Translations under genes and position numbers: made by a program
In this document: positions 1 to 8,612 of the stretch, one piece after another
How positions within the stretch are numbered: the stretch's first letter is position 1
Layout of the letters: each line of letters starts with the position of its first letter
Notes under the pieces: model-generated
Database searches by the model: none
Seen by the model: only the letters and a program-made list of their open reading frames with translations
What the model was told of the DNA's origin: nothing
Assembly: GCF_002101675.1 (NCBI RefSeq)
Contig: NZ_LQOY01000014.1
Coordinates: 1 to 64,000 of the forward strand
DNA from: Mycobacterium gordonae
GTDB lineage: Bacteria; Actinomycetota; Actinomycetes; Mycobacteriales; Mycobacteriaceae
Direction of reading: 5' to 3'
Length of the DNA stretch: 64,000 nt

Positions 1-391
1 GGGCAGCCGGAGGAGCCGCGGGGGCCGGGGCGGCTGGGGCGGCTGGGCGGCCCGGAGCCGCCGGCTTGGCCGGAGCAGCGGTGGACGCGCCGTTGCCGAC
101 CGCCCTGTCCAGTGCGCGATCCAGTGCCGCATCCGTCGCCGAGGGCGCCGCCTTCTCGGCGGGCTTGGCCGCCGGGGCGCCGGCCGGAGGGCCGGACTGC
201 GTTTTGGCCGAACCGCCGGCGGCGGGCTTGCTGCCGCCGAAGGACTCGCGGAGCCGCCGGGCCACGGGGGCTTCCACGGTGGATGATGCCGATTTGACGA
301 ATTCGCCCTGTTCGGTCAGTCGGGCGAGAACTTCCTTGCTGGTGACACCGAGTTCCTTGGCCAACTCGTGTACGCGGGCCTTACCTGCCAC
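1..391 (-). CDS. infB: Translation initiation factor IF-2, N-terminal part (cut by window edge)
   Basis: IF-2 is the GTPase that brings initiator tRNA to the 30S subunit. Only the first ~130 codons lie here; the G domain is off the left edge. The protein starts at a GTG (391) as [20 protein letters not shown], the conserved IF2_N helical domain. It then runs into a low-complexity Ala/Pro-rich linker typical of actinobacterial IF-2. The next upstream ATG is followed directly by a stop, so the GTG is the only sensible start. It is the last gene of the rimP-nusA-ylxR-infB operon, 74 nt after ylxR. The identification is secure by sequence and order. Confidence 0.95.
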   Translation of the reverse strand, partial: MAGKARVHELAKELGVTSKEVLARLTEQGEFVKSASSTVEAPVARRLRESFGGSKPAAGGSAKTQSGPPAGAPAAKPAEKAAPSATDAALDRALDRAVGNGASTAAPAKPAAPGRPAAPAAPAPAAPPAA

Positions 392-465
392 TACATCTCC
401 TGTCTATGAGGCGACAGCAGGGGGCCGCGCCTCGGGTTTAGCTATGACACATGGTCATCGGGGCT

Positions 466-834
466 TCACGGTGTGCTCATGTTCGTTGCTACCTGTTCTG
501 TTGCCGGGTGGGACGCGCCCGCCAGGGAACTGACGTGCTCGATCACCGCGGATGTGTCCGGTGAACCGGTGATACGCAGCGCTCTGGTGAAAGCTCGCCG
601 CCGAATCGCCTGTTGTACGCACTGCGGACCGGGATGCAACCACGCACCTCGCCCCGGCAGGCTTCCGGCTGGATCAACGATCACGGCGTAGTTGCCGTTC
701 CCGGTCGATCGAGCCACCACTCGAAGCAGTTCGGCGGCCAGCTCTCGCTTCCGGCATCCGACACACGTCCGCACCGGTCCGCTGGGGTTGTCCGGGCGTT
801 GGCGCGCCGAGACCGAAGGCTCGCGCTGGATCAC
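466..834 (-). CDS. ylxR: YlxR family RNA-binding protein (DUF448)
   Basis: 122-aa small basic protein. The family core is seen at residues ~20-95: RTCVGCRKR (the conserved zinc-like CxxC turn), LLRVVA, then GRGAWLHP and the basic RRRAFTRALR helix. YlxR proteins bind nucleic acid and sit between nusA and infB in many bacteria. The start is GTG at 834 and no better start lies inside the conserved part, though the first ~20 residues are not conserved and a later start is possible. The C-terminal ~25 residues after VSSLAG are variable. Its exact cellular role is unknown. Confidence 0.9.
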   Translation of the reverse strand: MIQREPSVSARQRPDNPSGPVRTCVGCRKRELAAELLRVVARSTGNGNYAVIVDPAGSLPGRGAWLHPGPQCVQQAIRRRAFTRALRITGSPDTSAVIEHVSSLAGASHPATEQVATNMSTP

Positions 835-886
835 GGCTCAGTCTAGCGTCACCCGACCAGTGGTCAGAACCACCCGCGGGTCCGGG

Positions 887-1918
887 TCAGTGCTCGTGCG
901 CCATCCCCTGGCTCGCGCCCTGTTCGGGCTGACCCGGCGCGTCGCCCCGGATGTCGATGCGCCAGCCGGTGAGGCGGGCGGCCAGGCGGGCGTTCTGCCC
1001 CTCCTTGCCGATGGCCAGCGACAACTGGAAGTCGGGAACCACCACGCGGGCCGCCCGGGCGTTCGGGTCGATCACCGAGACCGATACCACCTTGGCCGGC
1101 GACAACGCGTTGGCCACGAAGCGGGCCGGGTCCTCGTCGTAGTCGATGATGTCGATCTTCTCTCCGGACAACTCGCTCATCACGTTGCGGACCCGCTGCC
1201 CCATCGGGCCGATGCAGGCGCCCTTGGCGTTCAGGCCGGGCACCCGGGATGCGACGGCGATCTTGGAGCGGTGGCCGGCCTCCCGTGCCACTGCCACGAT
1301 CTCCACCGAGCCGTCGGCGATTTCGGGCACTTCCAGGGAGAACAACTTGCGCACCAGGTTCGGGTGCGTGCGCGACAGTGTGATCAGCGGCTCGCGCGAC
1401 CCCCGACTGACGCCGACGACGTAACAGCGCAGCCGGTTGCCGTGCTCGTAACTCTCGCCCGGCACCTGTTCGGCGGCCGGGATCACGCCTTCGGACGCCT
1501 TGGCTTCAGTGCCCATCCGGACGACGACCAGGCCGCGGGCGTTGGCCCGGCTGTCCCGCTGGATGACCCCGGCCACGATCTCGCCCTCGCGGGTGGAGAA
1601 CTCGCCGAAGGTGCGCTCGTTCTCCGCGTCGCGGAAGCGCTGCAGCATCACCTGCCGTGCGGTGGTGGCGGCGATGCGGCCGAAGCCTTCCGGTGTGTCG
1701 TCCCACTCGCTGATGAGGTTGCCGTCTTCGTCGGTCTCGCGGGCGATGACCCGCACCACGCCGGTCTTGCGGTCGATCTCGATGCGGGCGTCGGACTGGT
1801 GTCCTTCGGTGTGCCGGTAGGCGGTGAGCAGCGCCGACTTGATCGTCTCGAGCAGCTCGTTGACCGAGATGCCCCGGTCCACTTCGATCGCGTGGAGCGC
1901 GGCCATGTCGATGTTCAT
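887..1918 (-). CDS. nusA: Transcription termination/antitermination factor NusA
   Basis: 343 aa, the usual size for mycobacterial NusA. It binds RNA polymerase and nascent RNA, modulating pausing, termination and rRNA antitermination. The N-terminal RNAP-binding domain spans ~1-110. An S1 domain follows (EGEIVAG at ~111-117 begins it). Two KH domains carry GxxG-type loops (GPMGQR near 240, IGKEGQ near 305). The E. coli-type C-terminal acidic repeats are absent, as in other actinobacteria. The ATG at 1918 overlaps the rimP stop by 4 nt, so the two are translationally coupled. ylxR follows after 52 nt. Confidence 0.97.
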   Translation of the reverse strand: MNIDMAALHAIEVDRGISVNELLETIKSALLTAYRHTEGHQSDARIEIDRKTGVVRVIARETDEDGNLISEWDDTPEGFGRIAATTARQVMLQRFRDAENERTFGEFSTREGEIVAGVIQRDSRANARGLVVVRMGTEAKASEGVIPAAEQVPGESYEHGNRLRCYVVGVSRGSREPLITLSRTHPNLVRKLFSLEVPEIADGSVEIVAVAREAGHRSKIAVASRVPGLNAKGACIGPMGQRVRNVMSELSGEKIDIIDYDEDPARFVANALSPAKVVSVSVIDPNARAARVVVPDFQLSLAIGKEGQNARLAARLTGWRIDIRGDAPGQPEQGASQGMAHEH

Positions 1919-2451
1919 GCTCCGGCCTCCGTCCCCTGTGCCTGATCCAACAGCTCCAGCTCCGCTTTCGGCGGCGGTGAGAACTCGACCTGCACCACCG
2001 CCTTGATGATGTCGGTCAGCGGGATCTCCCGTACCAGCAGTTCGCGTCCGGTACGCACCACCAGCGACAGCGTGCCGTCAGCGGCCCCGGCGACCCGGCC
2101 GGCCAGCTGCGATCCGTCGGCCAGCGCCAGGTCCACCTTGCGGCCCCGTGCCCGCCGGAAGTGCTTCTCGGTGGTCAGCGGGCGTTCCACCCCCGGAGAG
2201 CTAACCTCGAGGACATAGCCGTCCGGACCGCCGACGGCACCGTCGATGTCGTCCAGCAAATCCGACGCGGCGCGGGACAAGGCCGCGATCGTATCCAGGT
2301 CCAAGGCGGTGTCGCCGTCGGCGATTACCGTGATGCGCGGTGGGCGGGTGCGGCTGTTGATGACCACGTCTTCGATCTCGTAGCCGGCGCGCGCGAACTC
2401 TCCGGTGAGTAGCTCGATCACCTGCGTCTGCGAAGGTAGCCCGGTGGTCAC
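1915..2451 (-). CDS. rimP: Ribosome maturation factor RimP
   Basis: 178 aa. RimP assists late maturation of the 30S subunit. The N-terminal alpha/beta domain holds the family motif [14 protein letters not shown] at ~80-93, and a C-terminal Sm-like domain follows ([19 protein letters not shown] strands near the end). The start is GTG at 2451, preceded by a clear GAGGAG ribosome-binding site about 6 nt upstream. It is the first gene of the minus-strand nusA operon. The 195-nt gap to the divergent gene at 2647 must hold the operon promoter, but no confident -10 was picked. Confidence 0.95.
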   Translation of the reverse strand: MTTGLPSQTQVIELLTGEFARAGYEIEDVVINSRTRPPRITVIADGDTALDLDTIAALSRAASDLLDDIDGAVGGPDGYVLEVSSPGVERPLTTEKHFRRARGRKVDLALADGSQLAGRVAGAADGTLSLVVRTGRELLVREIPLTDIIKAVVQVEFSPPPKAELELLDQAQGTEAGA

Positions 2452-2646
2452 GGCGAGCTCCTCATCTTGAATTGTCGGTCATCAGCTTGCGCGCGGCTTT
2501 CACAGCGAACTCAGAGAGCCAGCCACCAACGATACGCCAGGATCGGCTATTGACGCCCGGTCAACAACGCGGTGATCGCATCGCCGGGCGGCCGGCCGCA
2601 TTGTGCTGGTGCTGTTGCGGGGCGCGGTGATGGCAGGATGTGGGGC

Positions 2647-3186
2647 GTGCCCAGAGCAGTACCCGTCATCAGCAGGCGGCGTGTGCTCGCCGGTGGTGCC
2701 GCTCTCGCCGCACTCGGGCTGGCGGCAACCGCCTGCGGCGAGTCGACGCCCAAGCCCCCCGCCGTCGAAGATTTGACCGGCCCGTTGGACCAGGCCCGGC
2801 GCGACAGCGCGCTGGCCGCCGCGGCCGCCGGAGCGATCGGCAGCCCCCCGCAGATCGCGGCCGCGCTGACCGTCGTCGCGACCCAGCGCGCCGCTCATGC
2901 GCGCGCGCTGTCCACCGAGATCGCGCGGGCCGCCGGCAAGCTCGTCTCGTCGACGAGCGAAACCAGCAGCTCCAGCCCAACCCCGAGCCCGACTGAGCCG
3001 GAGGCTCCGCCGCCGCCTCCGCCACCTGTCTCGGACGTGATCGACTCGCTGCGCAAGTCGGCGGACGACGCCAATCGGCTGGTGTCGACGTCGTCGGGCT
3101 ATCGGGCCGGACTGCTGGCCTCGATCGCCGCCTCGTGCACCGCGTCCTGCGAGGTGGCGTTGGTGCCGGGAGGACCGTCGATATGA
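2647..3186 (+). CDS. Tat-exported lipoprotein-like Ala-rich protein (Rv2843-like)
   Basis: 179 aa from the GTG at 2647; an in-frame ATG at 2638 is an alternative. The N-terminus has a twin-arginine signal (SRRRVLAGG), a hydrophobic stretch and a Cys in ATAC at ~27, which may act as a weak lipobox, so a membrane-anchored exported protein is likely. The mature part is Ala-rich with a Ser/Thr/Pro linker containing seven consecutive prolines. Its stop overlaps the start of the DUF4439 gene (ATGA). By position it matches M. tuberculosis Rv2843, whose function is not known. The pair probably acts together at the envelope. Confidence 0.8.
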   Translation: MPRAVPVISRRRVLAGGAALAALGLAATACGESTPKPPAVEDLTGPLDQARRDSALAAAAAGAIGSPPQIAAALTVVATQRAAHARALSTEIARAAGKLVSSTSETSSSSPTPSPTEPEAPPPPPPPVSDVIDSLRKSADDANRLVSTSSGYRAGLLASIAASCTASCEVALVPGGPSI

Positions 3187-3632
3187 GTCCCGGCAATAAG
3201 GACGCCGACGTCGCGGCGCTCAGCGACGCGCTGGCGATCGAGCACGGCACCATCTACGGCTACGGCATCGTCTCGGCGCTGTCGCCGCCCAGCGTCAACG
3301 ATTTGGTGGTGGAGGCGCTCAATCAGCACCGCCAGCGCCGCGATGACGTCATCGCCATGCTGAGTGCCCGCAAAGTCACGCCCGCGCCGGCGGCGGCCGG
3401 CTACCAGCTGCCGGCACCGGTGGGCAGCCCGGTGGAAGCGGCGCGGCTGGCGGCACGCATGGAAAACGACGGTGCGACGGCGTGGCGGGCGGTCGTCGAG
3501 CACGCCGAGACCGCCGAGGACCGTGCGTTCGCCTCGACCGCACTGACCCAGAGCGCGGTGATGGCCGCGCGGTGGAACAAAGTGCTGGGCGGTTGGCCCA
3601 TCACCACGGCGTTTCCGGGCGGGAACGAATAG
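3183..3632 (+). CDS. DUF4439 ferritin-like protein (Rv2844-like)
   Basis: 149 aa beginning MSPGNKDADVAAL at the ATG that overlaps the previous stop. The protein is mostly helical. Its helices carry the ferritin-like DUF4439 pattern: ALAIEHGTIYGYG at ~17-29, EALNQHRQRRD, then a third and a fourth helix near the C-terminus (WRAVVEHAETAEDRAFA). The Glu/His residues in helices 1 and 2 could be remnants of a ferritin-type metal site. The partner upstream also has a similar helical stretch. No signal peptide is visible, so it may work on the cytoplasmic face or with its exported neighbour. Function unknown. Confidence 0.82.
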   Translation: MSPGNKDADVAALSDALAIEHGTIYGYGIVSALSPPSVNDLVVEALNQHRQRRDDVIAMLSARKVTPAPAAAGYQLPAPVGSPVEAARLAARMENDGATAWRAVVEHAETAEDRAFASTALTQSAVMAARWNKVLGGWPITTAFPGGNE

Positions 3633-3644
3633 GCCTCGGTTGAT

Positions 3645-3746
3645 GGCGGCGACCCGCAGCGCCCGGCTACGCCGGGCTTGCGATCGCCGCAGACCCCGTG
3701 GGCGGCGACCCGCAGCGCCCGGCTACGCCGGGCTTGCGATCGCCGC
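3645..3746. repeat. Two 46-bp direct repeats that form terminator-like hairpins at the proS 3' end
   Basis: Copy 1 is 3645-3690 and copy 2 is 3701-3746, identical over 46 bp and offset by 56. Each contains GCCCGGC-TAC-GCCGGGC, a 7-bp stem with a 3-nt loop. GGCGGCGA and TCGCCGCC further out can extend the structure. Copy 2 covers the proS stop codon and its last seven codons, so copy 1 looks like a duplication of the proS tail. The site lies between convergent genes, which suggests a bidirectional terminator. No U-tract is present, as is common in mycobacteria. Confidence 0.8.
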
Positions 3747-5474
3747 CACCAGCTCGGCGGTCAGCGAATCACCGACGGCCAACTCGCTGGTCTCGCCGCT
3801 GAACCGGTTGCGCAACTCCACCCGGCCATCGGCCCAGCCTCGGCCCACCACGACGATCCAGGGCACGCCGAGCAGTTCGGCGTCCTTGAACTTGACCCCG
3901 GGCGACGCCTGACGGTCATCGAGCAGGACGTCCACTCCCACCTTGTCCAGATCGGCGGCCAGCTTGGCGGCGCCCAGCCGGGCCTCAGGGTCCTTGTTGG
4001 CCATCACCAGGTGCACCCCGAACGGCGTGATCGACGAGGGCCAGCGCAGGCCGAGCTCGTCGTGGTGCTGCTCGGCGACCACGGCCACCAGTCGCGACAC
4101 CCCGATGCCGTAGGAGCCCATGGTCAGCCGCACCGGCTTGCCGTCCTCGCCGAGCACGTCGGCGCTGAAGGCATCGGTGTACTTGCGGCCGAGCTGGAAG
4201 ATGTGGCCGATCTCAATGCCACGGGCCATCACCAGCGGGCCGGCGCCGTCGGGAGACGGGTCGCCCTCGCGCACTTCGGCGGCCTCGATGGTGCCGTCGG
4301 GTGTGAAGTCGCGACCGGCCACCAGGCCGACGACGTGGCGACCGGGCTCGTCGGCGCCGGTGATCCAACTGGTGCCGTCTACCACACGCGGGTCCACGAG
4401 ATAACGAACGCCGTTGTCTTGCAGAGCTTTCGGGCCGATGTAGCCCTTGACCAGAAACGGGTACCGGGCGAAGTCGGCGTCGCCGAGCAGGGCGTATTCG
4501 GCCGGGTCCAGCGCCGCGCCGAGCCGCTTGTCGTCGACCTCGCGGTCACCGGGCACACCAATGGCCAGCAGCTCCCAGTCCCCGCCGGGCCGGCGGACCT
4601 TCACCAGCACATTCTTGAGGGTGTCCGCGGCGGTGACCGGGCGATCCAGGTTGTCGTTGGCCCACGCGACCAGGGTGGCGATGGTCGGCGTGTCGCCGGT
4701 GTCGTGGATTTCGGCTGCGGGCTTGTCGTCGGTGGGTTGTGCGTCGGGCCGGGCGGTGACGACGGCCTCGACGTTGGCCGCGTATCCGGACTCCACGCAC
4801 CGGACGAAGGTGTCCTCGCCGATCGGGCTCTCGGCCAGGAACTCCTCGGAGGCACTGCCGCCCATCGCGCCCGACACCGCCGACACGATCACGTAACGCA
4901 CGTGGAGCCGGTCGAAGATGCGCTGGTAGGCCTCGCGGTGTGCGTGGTACGACGCCTTGAGCCCGGCGGCGTCGAGGTCGAATGAATACGAGTCCTTCAT
5001 GAGGAACTCGCGGCCACGCAGGATGCCGGCGCGCGGGCGCGCCTCGTCGCGGTATTTGTTCTGGATTTGGTAGAGCGTCAGCGGGAAATCCTTGTACGAG
5101 CTGTACTCGCCCTTGACCGTCAGGGTGAACAGCTCTTCGTGGGTGGGGCCCAGCATGTAGTCGTTGCCCCGCCGGTCCTGGACCCGGAACACACCGTCGC
5201 CGTACTCGGTCCACCGGTTGGTGGTCTCGTAGGGCGCGCGCGGCAGCAGGGCGGGAAACAGGATCTCCTGGCCGCCGATGGCGTCCATCTCCTCGCGCAC
5301 GACGCGCTCGATGTTGCGCAGCACTTTCAGCCCGAGCGGCAGCCAGGTGTACAGGCCGGGCGCAACGGGTCGGACGTATCCGGCGCGGATCAGCAGTTTG
5401 TGGCTGGGGACCTCTGCGTCGGCGGGGTCGTCACGCAAGGTGCGCAGGAACAGCTCGGACATCCGGGTGATCAC
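3723..5474 (-). CDS. proS: Prolyl-tRNA synthetase (class II, bacterial type)
   Basis: 583 aa from the GTG at 5474 ([17 protein letters not shown]), the start matching the known mycobacterial ProS. An in-frame ATG at 5516 would add 14 unconserved residues. It charges tRNA-Pro. Class II motifs are present: motif 1 around [13 protein letters not shown], motif 2 around [16 protein letters not shown], and motif 3 with GSYGIGVSR. The insertion (editing) domain occupies the middle (~230-390), and the anticodon-binding domain is at the C-terminus. The gene stands alone, downstream of efpA, with a 282-nt gap containing an inverted repeat. Its last codons lie in a duplicated repeat. Confidence 0.97.
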   Translation of the reverse strand: MITRMSELFLRTLRDDPADAEVPSHKLLIRAGYVRPVAPGLYTWLPLGLKVLRNIERVVREEMDAIGGQEILFPALLPRAPYETTNRWTEYGDGVFRVQDRRGNDYMLGPTHEELFTLTVKGEYSSYKDFPLTLYQIQNKYRDEARPRAGILRGREFLMKDSYSFDLDAAGLKASYHAHREAYQRIFDRLHVRYVIVSAVSGAMGGSASEEFLAESPIGEDTFVRCVESGYAANVEAVVTARPDAQPTDDKPAAEIHDTGDTPTIATLVAWANDNLDRPVTAADTLKNVLVKVRRPGGDWELLAIGVPGDREVDDKRLGAALDPAEYALLGDADFARYPFLVKGYIGPKALQDNGVRYLVDPRVVDGTSWITGADEPGRHVVGLVAGRDFTPDGTIEAAEVREGDPSPDGAGPLVMARGIEIGHIFQLGRKYTDAFSADVLGEDGKPVRLTMGSYGIGVSRLVAVVAEQHHDELGLRWPSSITPFGVHLVMANKDPEARLGAAKLAADLDKVGVDVLLDDRQASPGVKFKDAELLGVPWIVVVGRGWADGRVELRNRFSGETSELAVGDSLTAELVAAIASPA

Positions 5475-5622
5475 AGGCGGCAAGCCTACTTGGAGGCTGC
5501 GGGTGGCTGGTGTCACGCCCGGCCCGGCATCGAGCCTGCGAAATTGCAGCGAAAATGCGAGTGGGGACCGCCAGATTGTCAGGTTCGGTGCGGCGCCCTG
5601 GATCGCTGAGTCACAGGTGCCC

Positions 5623-5740
5623 CACTGGCCTCTGGAAAAATTGACACTCTTCGTGCCCGCCTCGGAGCGACAGATTGTTTTGTCGCGCGAAGGCGGGCAG
5701 CAAGACCCCCGACTTTTTCCCGAGACCGCTGGGGCCAGTG
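5623..5740. repeat. 118-bp imperfect nested inverted repeat between efpA and proS
   Basis: The ends are an 8-bp perfect inverted pair, CACTGGCC (5623-5630) and GGCCAGTG (5733-5740). Inside, GAAAAA pairs with TTTTTC, GCCCGCC with GGCGGGC, and GCGACA with TGTCGC around the centre near 5672-5691. Read inward, the two halves align with gaps over most of their length. It lies just past the efpA stop and upstream of proS. It could be a large hairpin terminator, or a small non-autonomous MITE-like repeat. No transposase or obvious target duplication is seen. Confidence 0.6.
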
Positions 5741-5756
5741 TGACAAACGAAAGCGG

Positions 5757-7349
5757 CTACAGCTCGCCGGCGTCGATCGCTTCCTTGACCTCTTGGGCGT
5801 GCGCAACCTGCTCGGGCGTGTAACCGATGAACAGGGCCGCGATACCGACGATGACGGCCGCTCCCGCGATCCACAGCAGGCCGTAGGTGTAGCCGTGGTC
5901 AAGTGCCTGCAGCTGCGCGTCGTTCATGAACTTGACCGGGCCGGTGGTGCCGCCCAGGAACAACGTGCGGGAGGTGATCACGGCCTGGATCACGGCCAGC
6001 ACCAGCGGCCCGCCCAGGCTCTGCAGCATCAGCGTCATCGCCGAGACCGGACCGATCTGGTCGAAACCGACGCCCGCGATAGCGGCCAGCGTCAGCGGGA
6101 CGACCACCATCCCGATGCCGATCCCGCCGACCACGATCGGCAGCACCAGGTTCGGGAAGTAAGGCGCACCACGGTGCATGAACAGGGAGCCGTAGATCAT
6201 CGCGCCCAGCAGCAGCCAGCCCCCGCCGATCGTTAGCACCCGCGGCGAGAACCGCGACACCAGCTGCGAGGAGATACCCAGGCCGATACCCATCGCGATG
6301 ACGAACGGGATGAAGCCGACGCCCGCGCCCAGAGCGCTATAGCCCAGGATGTCCTGCACATACAGGCCGATCGACACGGTCAGGCTGAACATGACGCCGC
6401 CGGCCAGGAAGATCGCGGTGAAAGTGACCAACCGGTTGCGGTCGCGGAACAGCTGGAACGGGATGACCGGGTTCTCCGCGGTGCGCTCGACGATGGCGAA
6501 CGCGATGGCCGCCACCACCGCCACTACACCCGAACCCAGGGTCGTCAACGAGAGCCAGCCCTTCTCCGGGCCCACCGAGAACGCGAACACGGCAGCCGTG
6601 CACGCCAGCGTGGCCAGCATGGCACCGGCGGCGTCGAGCTTCATCCGCTCGCGGTTGGTCTCGCGCAACGCGGTGCGGGCCAGGTAGATCATCACCAGCC
6701 CGATCGGCACGTTGACCATGAACGCCAGCCGCCACGAGTACTCGGTCAGCGCGCCGCCGACCACCAGGCCCATCACGGACCCGATCGCGGTCATGGCGGC
6801 GAACACGGCCGTCGCGGCGTTACGCGCCGGCCCCTTCGGGAAGGTGGTCGCGACCAGCGCCAGGCCGGTCGGCGAGGCGATCGCCGAACCCACCCCCTGC
6901 GAGAGCCGGGCGATGACCAGCGTCACCTCGTCCCAGGCCACCGCGCACAGCACCGAAGAGATGGTGAACAGCGCGACGCCGACGATGAAGGTGCGTTTGC
7001 GCCCGATGGTGTCGCCGAGGCGGCCGCCGAGCAGCATCAGCCCGCCGAAGGTCAGCACGTAGGCGGTGATCACCCAGCTGCGACCGGCGTCGGACAGACT
7101 GAGCTCGTTCTGAATCTTAGGAAGCGCAACGATCGCAACGGTGCTGTCCATGGTGGCCAGCAGCTGCATCCCGCCGATGGCGATGACCGCGGCGATGAAC
7201 CGACGTGAGGGTAGCCACGTCGGGTAGTACCTGCTCATGCGCTGCAAAGGGGTCTCCACTGTTCGCGTGGGACGCTCCTGGGCTGAACGTTCCGAGCGTC
7301 CCTCAGTCCAAGTGTGGACTGCCCGCTCTGAGTCGTTGAGAGCCGTCAT
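5757..7349 (-). CDS. efpA: MFS drug efflux transporter EfpA (DHA2/QacA type)
   Basis: 530 aa, the same length as M. tuberculosis EfpA and very similar along its whole length. It is a 14-helix proton-coupled exporter in the cytoplasmic membrane. A charged N-terminal tail of ~50 residues precedes the first helix (FIAAVIAIGGMQLLATMDST). Motif A is seen as GGRLGDTIGRKR near 105-117. Long hydrophobic segments follow to the C-terminus, which ends in the conserved VAHAQEVKEAIDAGEL. The start ATG is 22 nt past the cysG stop, so its promoter probably overlaps the end of cysG. EfpA is associated with drug tolerance and lipid transport in mycobacteria (family knowledge). Confidence 0.96.
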   Translation of the reverse strand: MTALNDSERAVHTWTEGRSERSAQERPTRTVETPLQRMSRYYPTWLPSRRFIAAVIAIGGMQLLATMDSTVAIVALPKIQNELSLSDAGRSWVITAYVLTFGGLMLLGGRLGDTIGRKRTFIVGVALFTISSVLCAVAWDEVTLVIARLSQGVGSAIASPTGLALVATTFPKGPARNAATAVFAAMTAIGSVMGLVVGGALTEYSWRLAFMVNVPIGLVMIYLARTALRETNRERMKLDAAGAMLATLACTAAVFAFSVGPEKGWLSLTTLGSGVVAVVAAIAFAIVERTAENPVIPFQLFRDRNRLVTFTAIFLAGGVMFSLTVSIGLYVQDILGYSALGAGVGFIPFVIAMGIGLGISSQLVSRFSPRVLTIGGGWLLLGAMIYGSLFMHRGAPYFPNLVLPIVVGGIGIGMVVVPLTLAAIAGVGFDQIGPVSAMTLMLQSLGGPLVLAVIQAVITSRTLFLGGTTGPVKFMNDAQLQALDHGYTYGLLWIAGAAVIVGIAALFIGYTPEQVAHAQEVKEAIDAGEL

Positions 7350-7380
7350 AGCGGGTTACCTTACAGTAATCTTAAGAATT
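7350..7380 (-). promoter_or_regulatory. AT-rich probable efpA promoter segment
   Basis: This short segment is far more AT-rich than its surroundings. On the minus strand it contains hexamers fitting the mycobacterial -10 pattern TANNNT: TAAGAT (7369-7374) and TACTGT (7363-7368), close to the efpA ATG. It overlaps the last codons and stop of cysG, so efpA probably has its own promoter as well as read-through from the cob/cys block. No -35 was assigned. Confidence 0.4.
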
Positions 7381-8592
7381 GTTTAAACCCTGGACGCCGC
7401 CGAAGCCCGCCACGGGCCCGATAACGATGATCGCGGGAGGTCGAACGCCCTCCGCGCGGACTTTCTCCGGGGTGTCCGCGAGCGTCGCCCGCAACGTCTG
7501 CTGAGCCGCCGTCGTTCCGTGTTGCACCACCATCACCGGAGTATCCCCAGGTCGGCCGCCTTTTAACAGCGCGGCGACAAAAAGTTCGATACGTTCGACC
7601 GCCATCAGCAAAACGATGGTCCCGGACATTGCTGCCAAAGCATCCCAATTCACTAACGATTCGGGATGATCGGGCGCCAAATGGCCGCTGACCACCACAA
7701 ACTCGTGATTTGTGGCCCGGTGAGTCACCGGAACGCCCGCCAGAGCGGGCACGGCTATGGCACTCGTCACACCTGGCACCACGGTCACCGAAATCCCCGC
7801 TTCCGCGCATGCCAGAACTTCCTCGTACCCCCGGGCGAACACGAACGGATCGCCCCCTTTGAGGCGCACCACGAACTTGCCGGCCCGGGCCCGGTCGATC
7901 ATCACGTCGTTGATCGCGTCCTGGGCCATGGCGCGGCCGTACGGGATCTTGGCGGCATCTATCACTTCGACATGCGGGGACAACTCGGCGAGCAGTTCGG
8001 GCGGAGCGAGCCGGTCGGCGACCACCACGTCGGCCTGGGCGAGCAGCCGGCGGCCCCGGACGGTGATCAGTTCGGGATCGCCCGGGCCGCCCCCGACCAG
8101 CGCCACACCGCCGCGCGCGACGTCGTCGGAGGTCTCCGCCGCGATGAGGCCCTGTTGCAAGGCCTCGCGGATCGCGGATCGGATGGCCGCCGAGCGGCGG
8201 TGCTCCCCGCCGGCCAGCACGCCCACCGACAGCCCCGCGTAGCGGAACGAGGCGGGAGTGACTGCCGTTCCCTCGACCGCGACGTCGGCGCGGACGCAGA
8301 AGATATGACGCCGTTCGGCTTCGGCGACGATGGCTTCGTTCACCTGCGGGTCGTCGGTGGCCGCCAGCGCGTACCAGGCGCCATCGAGGTCGCCGTCGCG
8401 GTATTCGCGCAGTGACAGGGTGATCCCGTCCATCGCCTCGACCGCGGCGGTGGCGCTGCGGGAGATGACGTGCACGTCGGCGCCGCTGGCGATGAGCAGC
8501 GGTAACCGGCGCTGAGCGACGCCTCCCCCGCCGACGACGACGACTTTCCGGCCGGTCAGTCGCAGTCCCACCAGATAGGGGCTCTCGGTCAC
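7372..8592 (-). CDS. cysG: Siroheme synthase: precorrin-2 dehydrogenase / uroporphyrinogen-III C-methyltransferase
   Basis: 406 aa. The N-terminal Rossmann domain (GRKVVVVGGGGVAQRRLP at ~14-31) is the NAD-dependent precorrin-2 dehydrogenase/ferrochelatase part. The C-terminal tetrapyrrole methylase domain begins near 165 with VALVGGGPGDPELITVRG. It carries the SAM/substrate motifs RLKGGDPFVFARG (~242-254) and VVPGVTSA. It converts uroporphyrinogen III to precorrin-2 and siroheme, feeding sulfite/nitrite reductase and the cobalamin branch. The start is GTG at 8592 without a strong ribosome-binding site, 20 nt after cobB. Confidence 0.95.
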   Translation of the reverse strand: MTESPYLVGLRLTGRKVVVVGGGGVAQRRLPLLIASGADVHVISRSATAAVEAMDGITLSLREYRDGDLDGAWYALAATDDPQVNEAIVAEAERRHIFCVRADVAVEGTAVTPASFRYAGLSVGVLAGGEHRRSAAIRSAIREALQQGLIAAETSDDVARGGVALVGGGPGDPELITVRGRRLLAQADVVVADRLAPPELLAELSPHVEVIDAAKIPYGRAMAQDAINDVMIDRARAGKFVVRLKGGDPFVFARGYEEVLACAEAGISVTVVPGVTSAIAVPALAGVPVTHRATNHEFVVVSGHLAPDHPESLVNWDALAAMSGTIVLLMAVERIELFVAALLKGGRPGDTPVMVVQHGTTAAQQTLRATLADTPEKVRAEGVRPPAIIVIGPVAGFGGVQGLNNS

Positions 8593-8612
8593 CGGGCAAG
8601 CTTAATGTCGCG

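Noticed and set aside
692..1945. 417-codon open frame on the plus strand opposite nusA
   Set aside because: It is a mirror of nusA caused by high GC third positions; no start context and no recognisable domain.
3678..4985. 435-codon open frame opposite proS
   Set aside because: Shadow of proS on the other strand; the translation has the His/Val/Gly-rich make-up of antisense frames.
5579..5902. Small open frames across the 118-bp inverted repeat
   Set aside because: They overlap a palindromic non-coding segment and the efpA 3' end and show no domain or ribosome-binding site.
7361..8599. 412-codon frame overlapping cysG on the same strand
   Set aside because: It is Arg/Gly-rich, out of frame with the clear siroheme synthase, and lacks homology.
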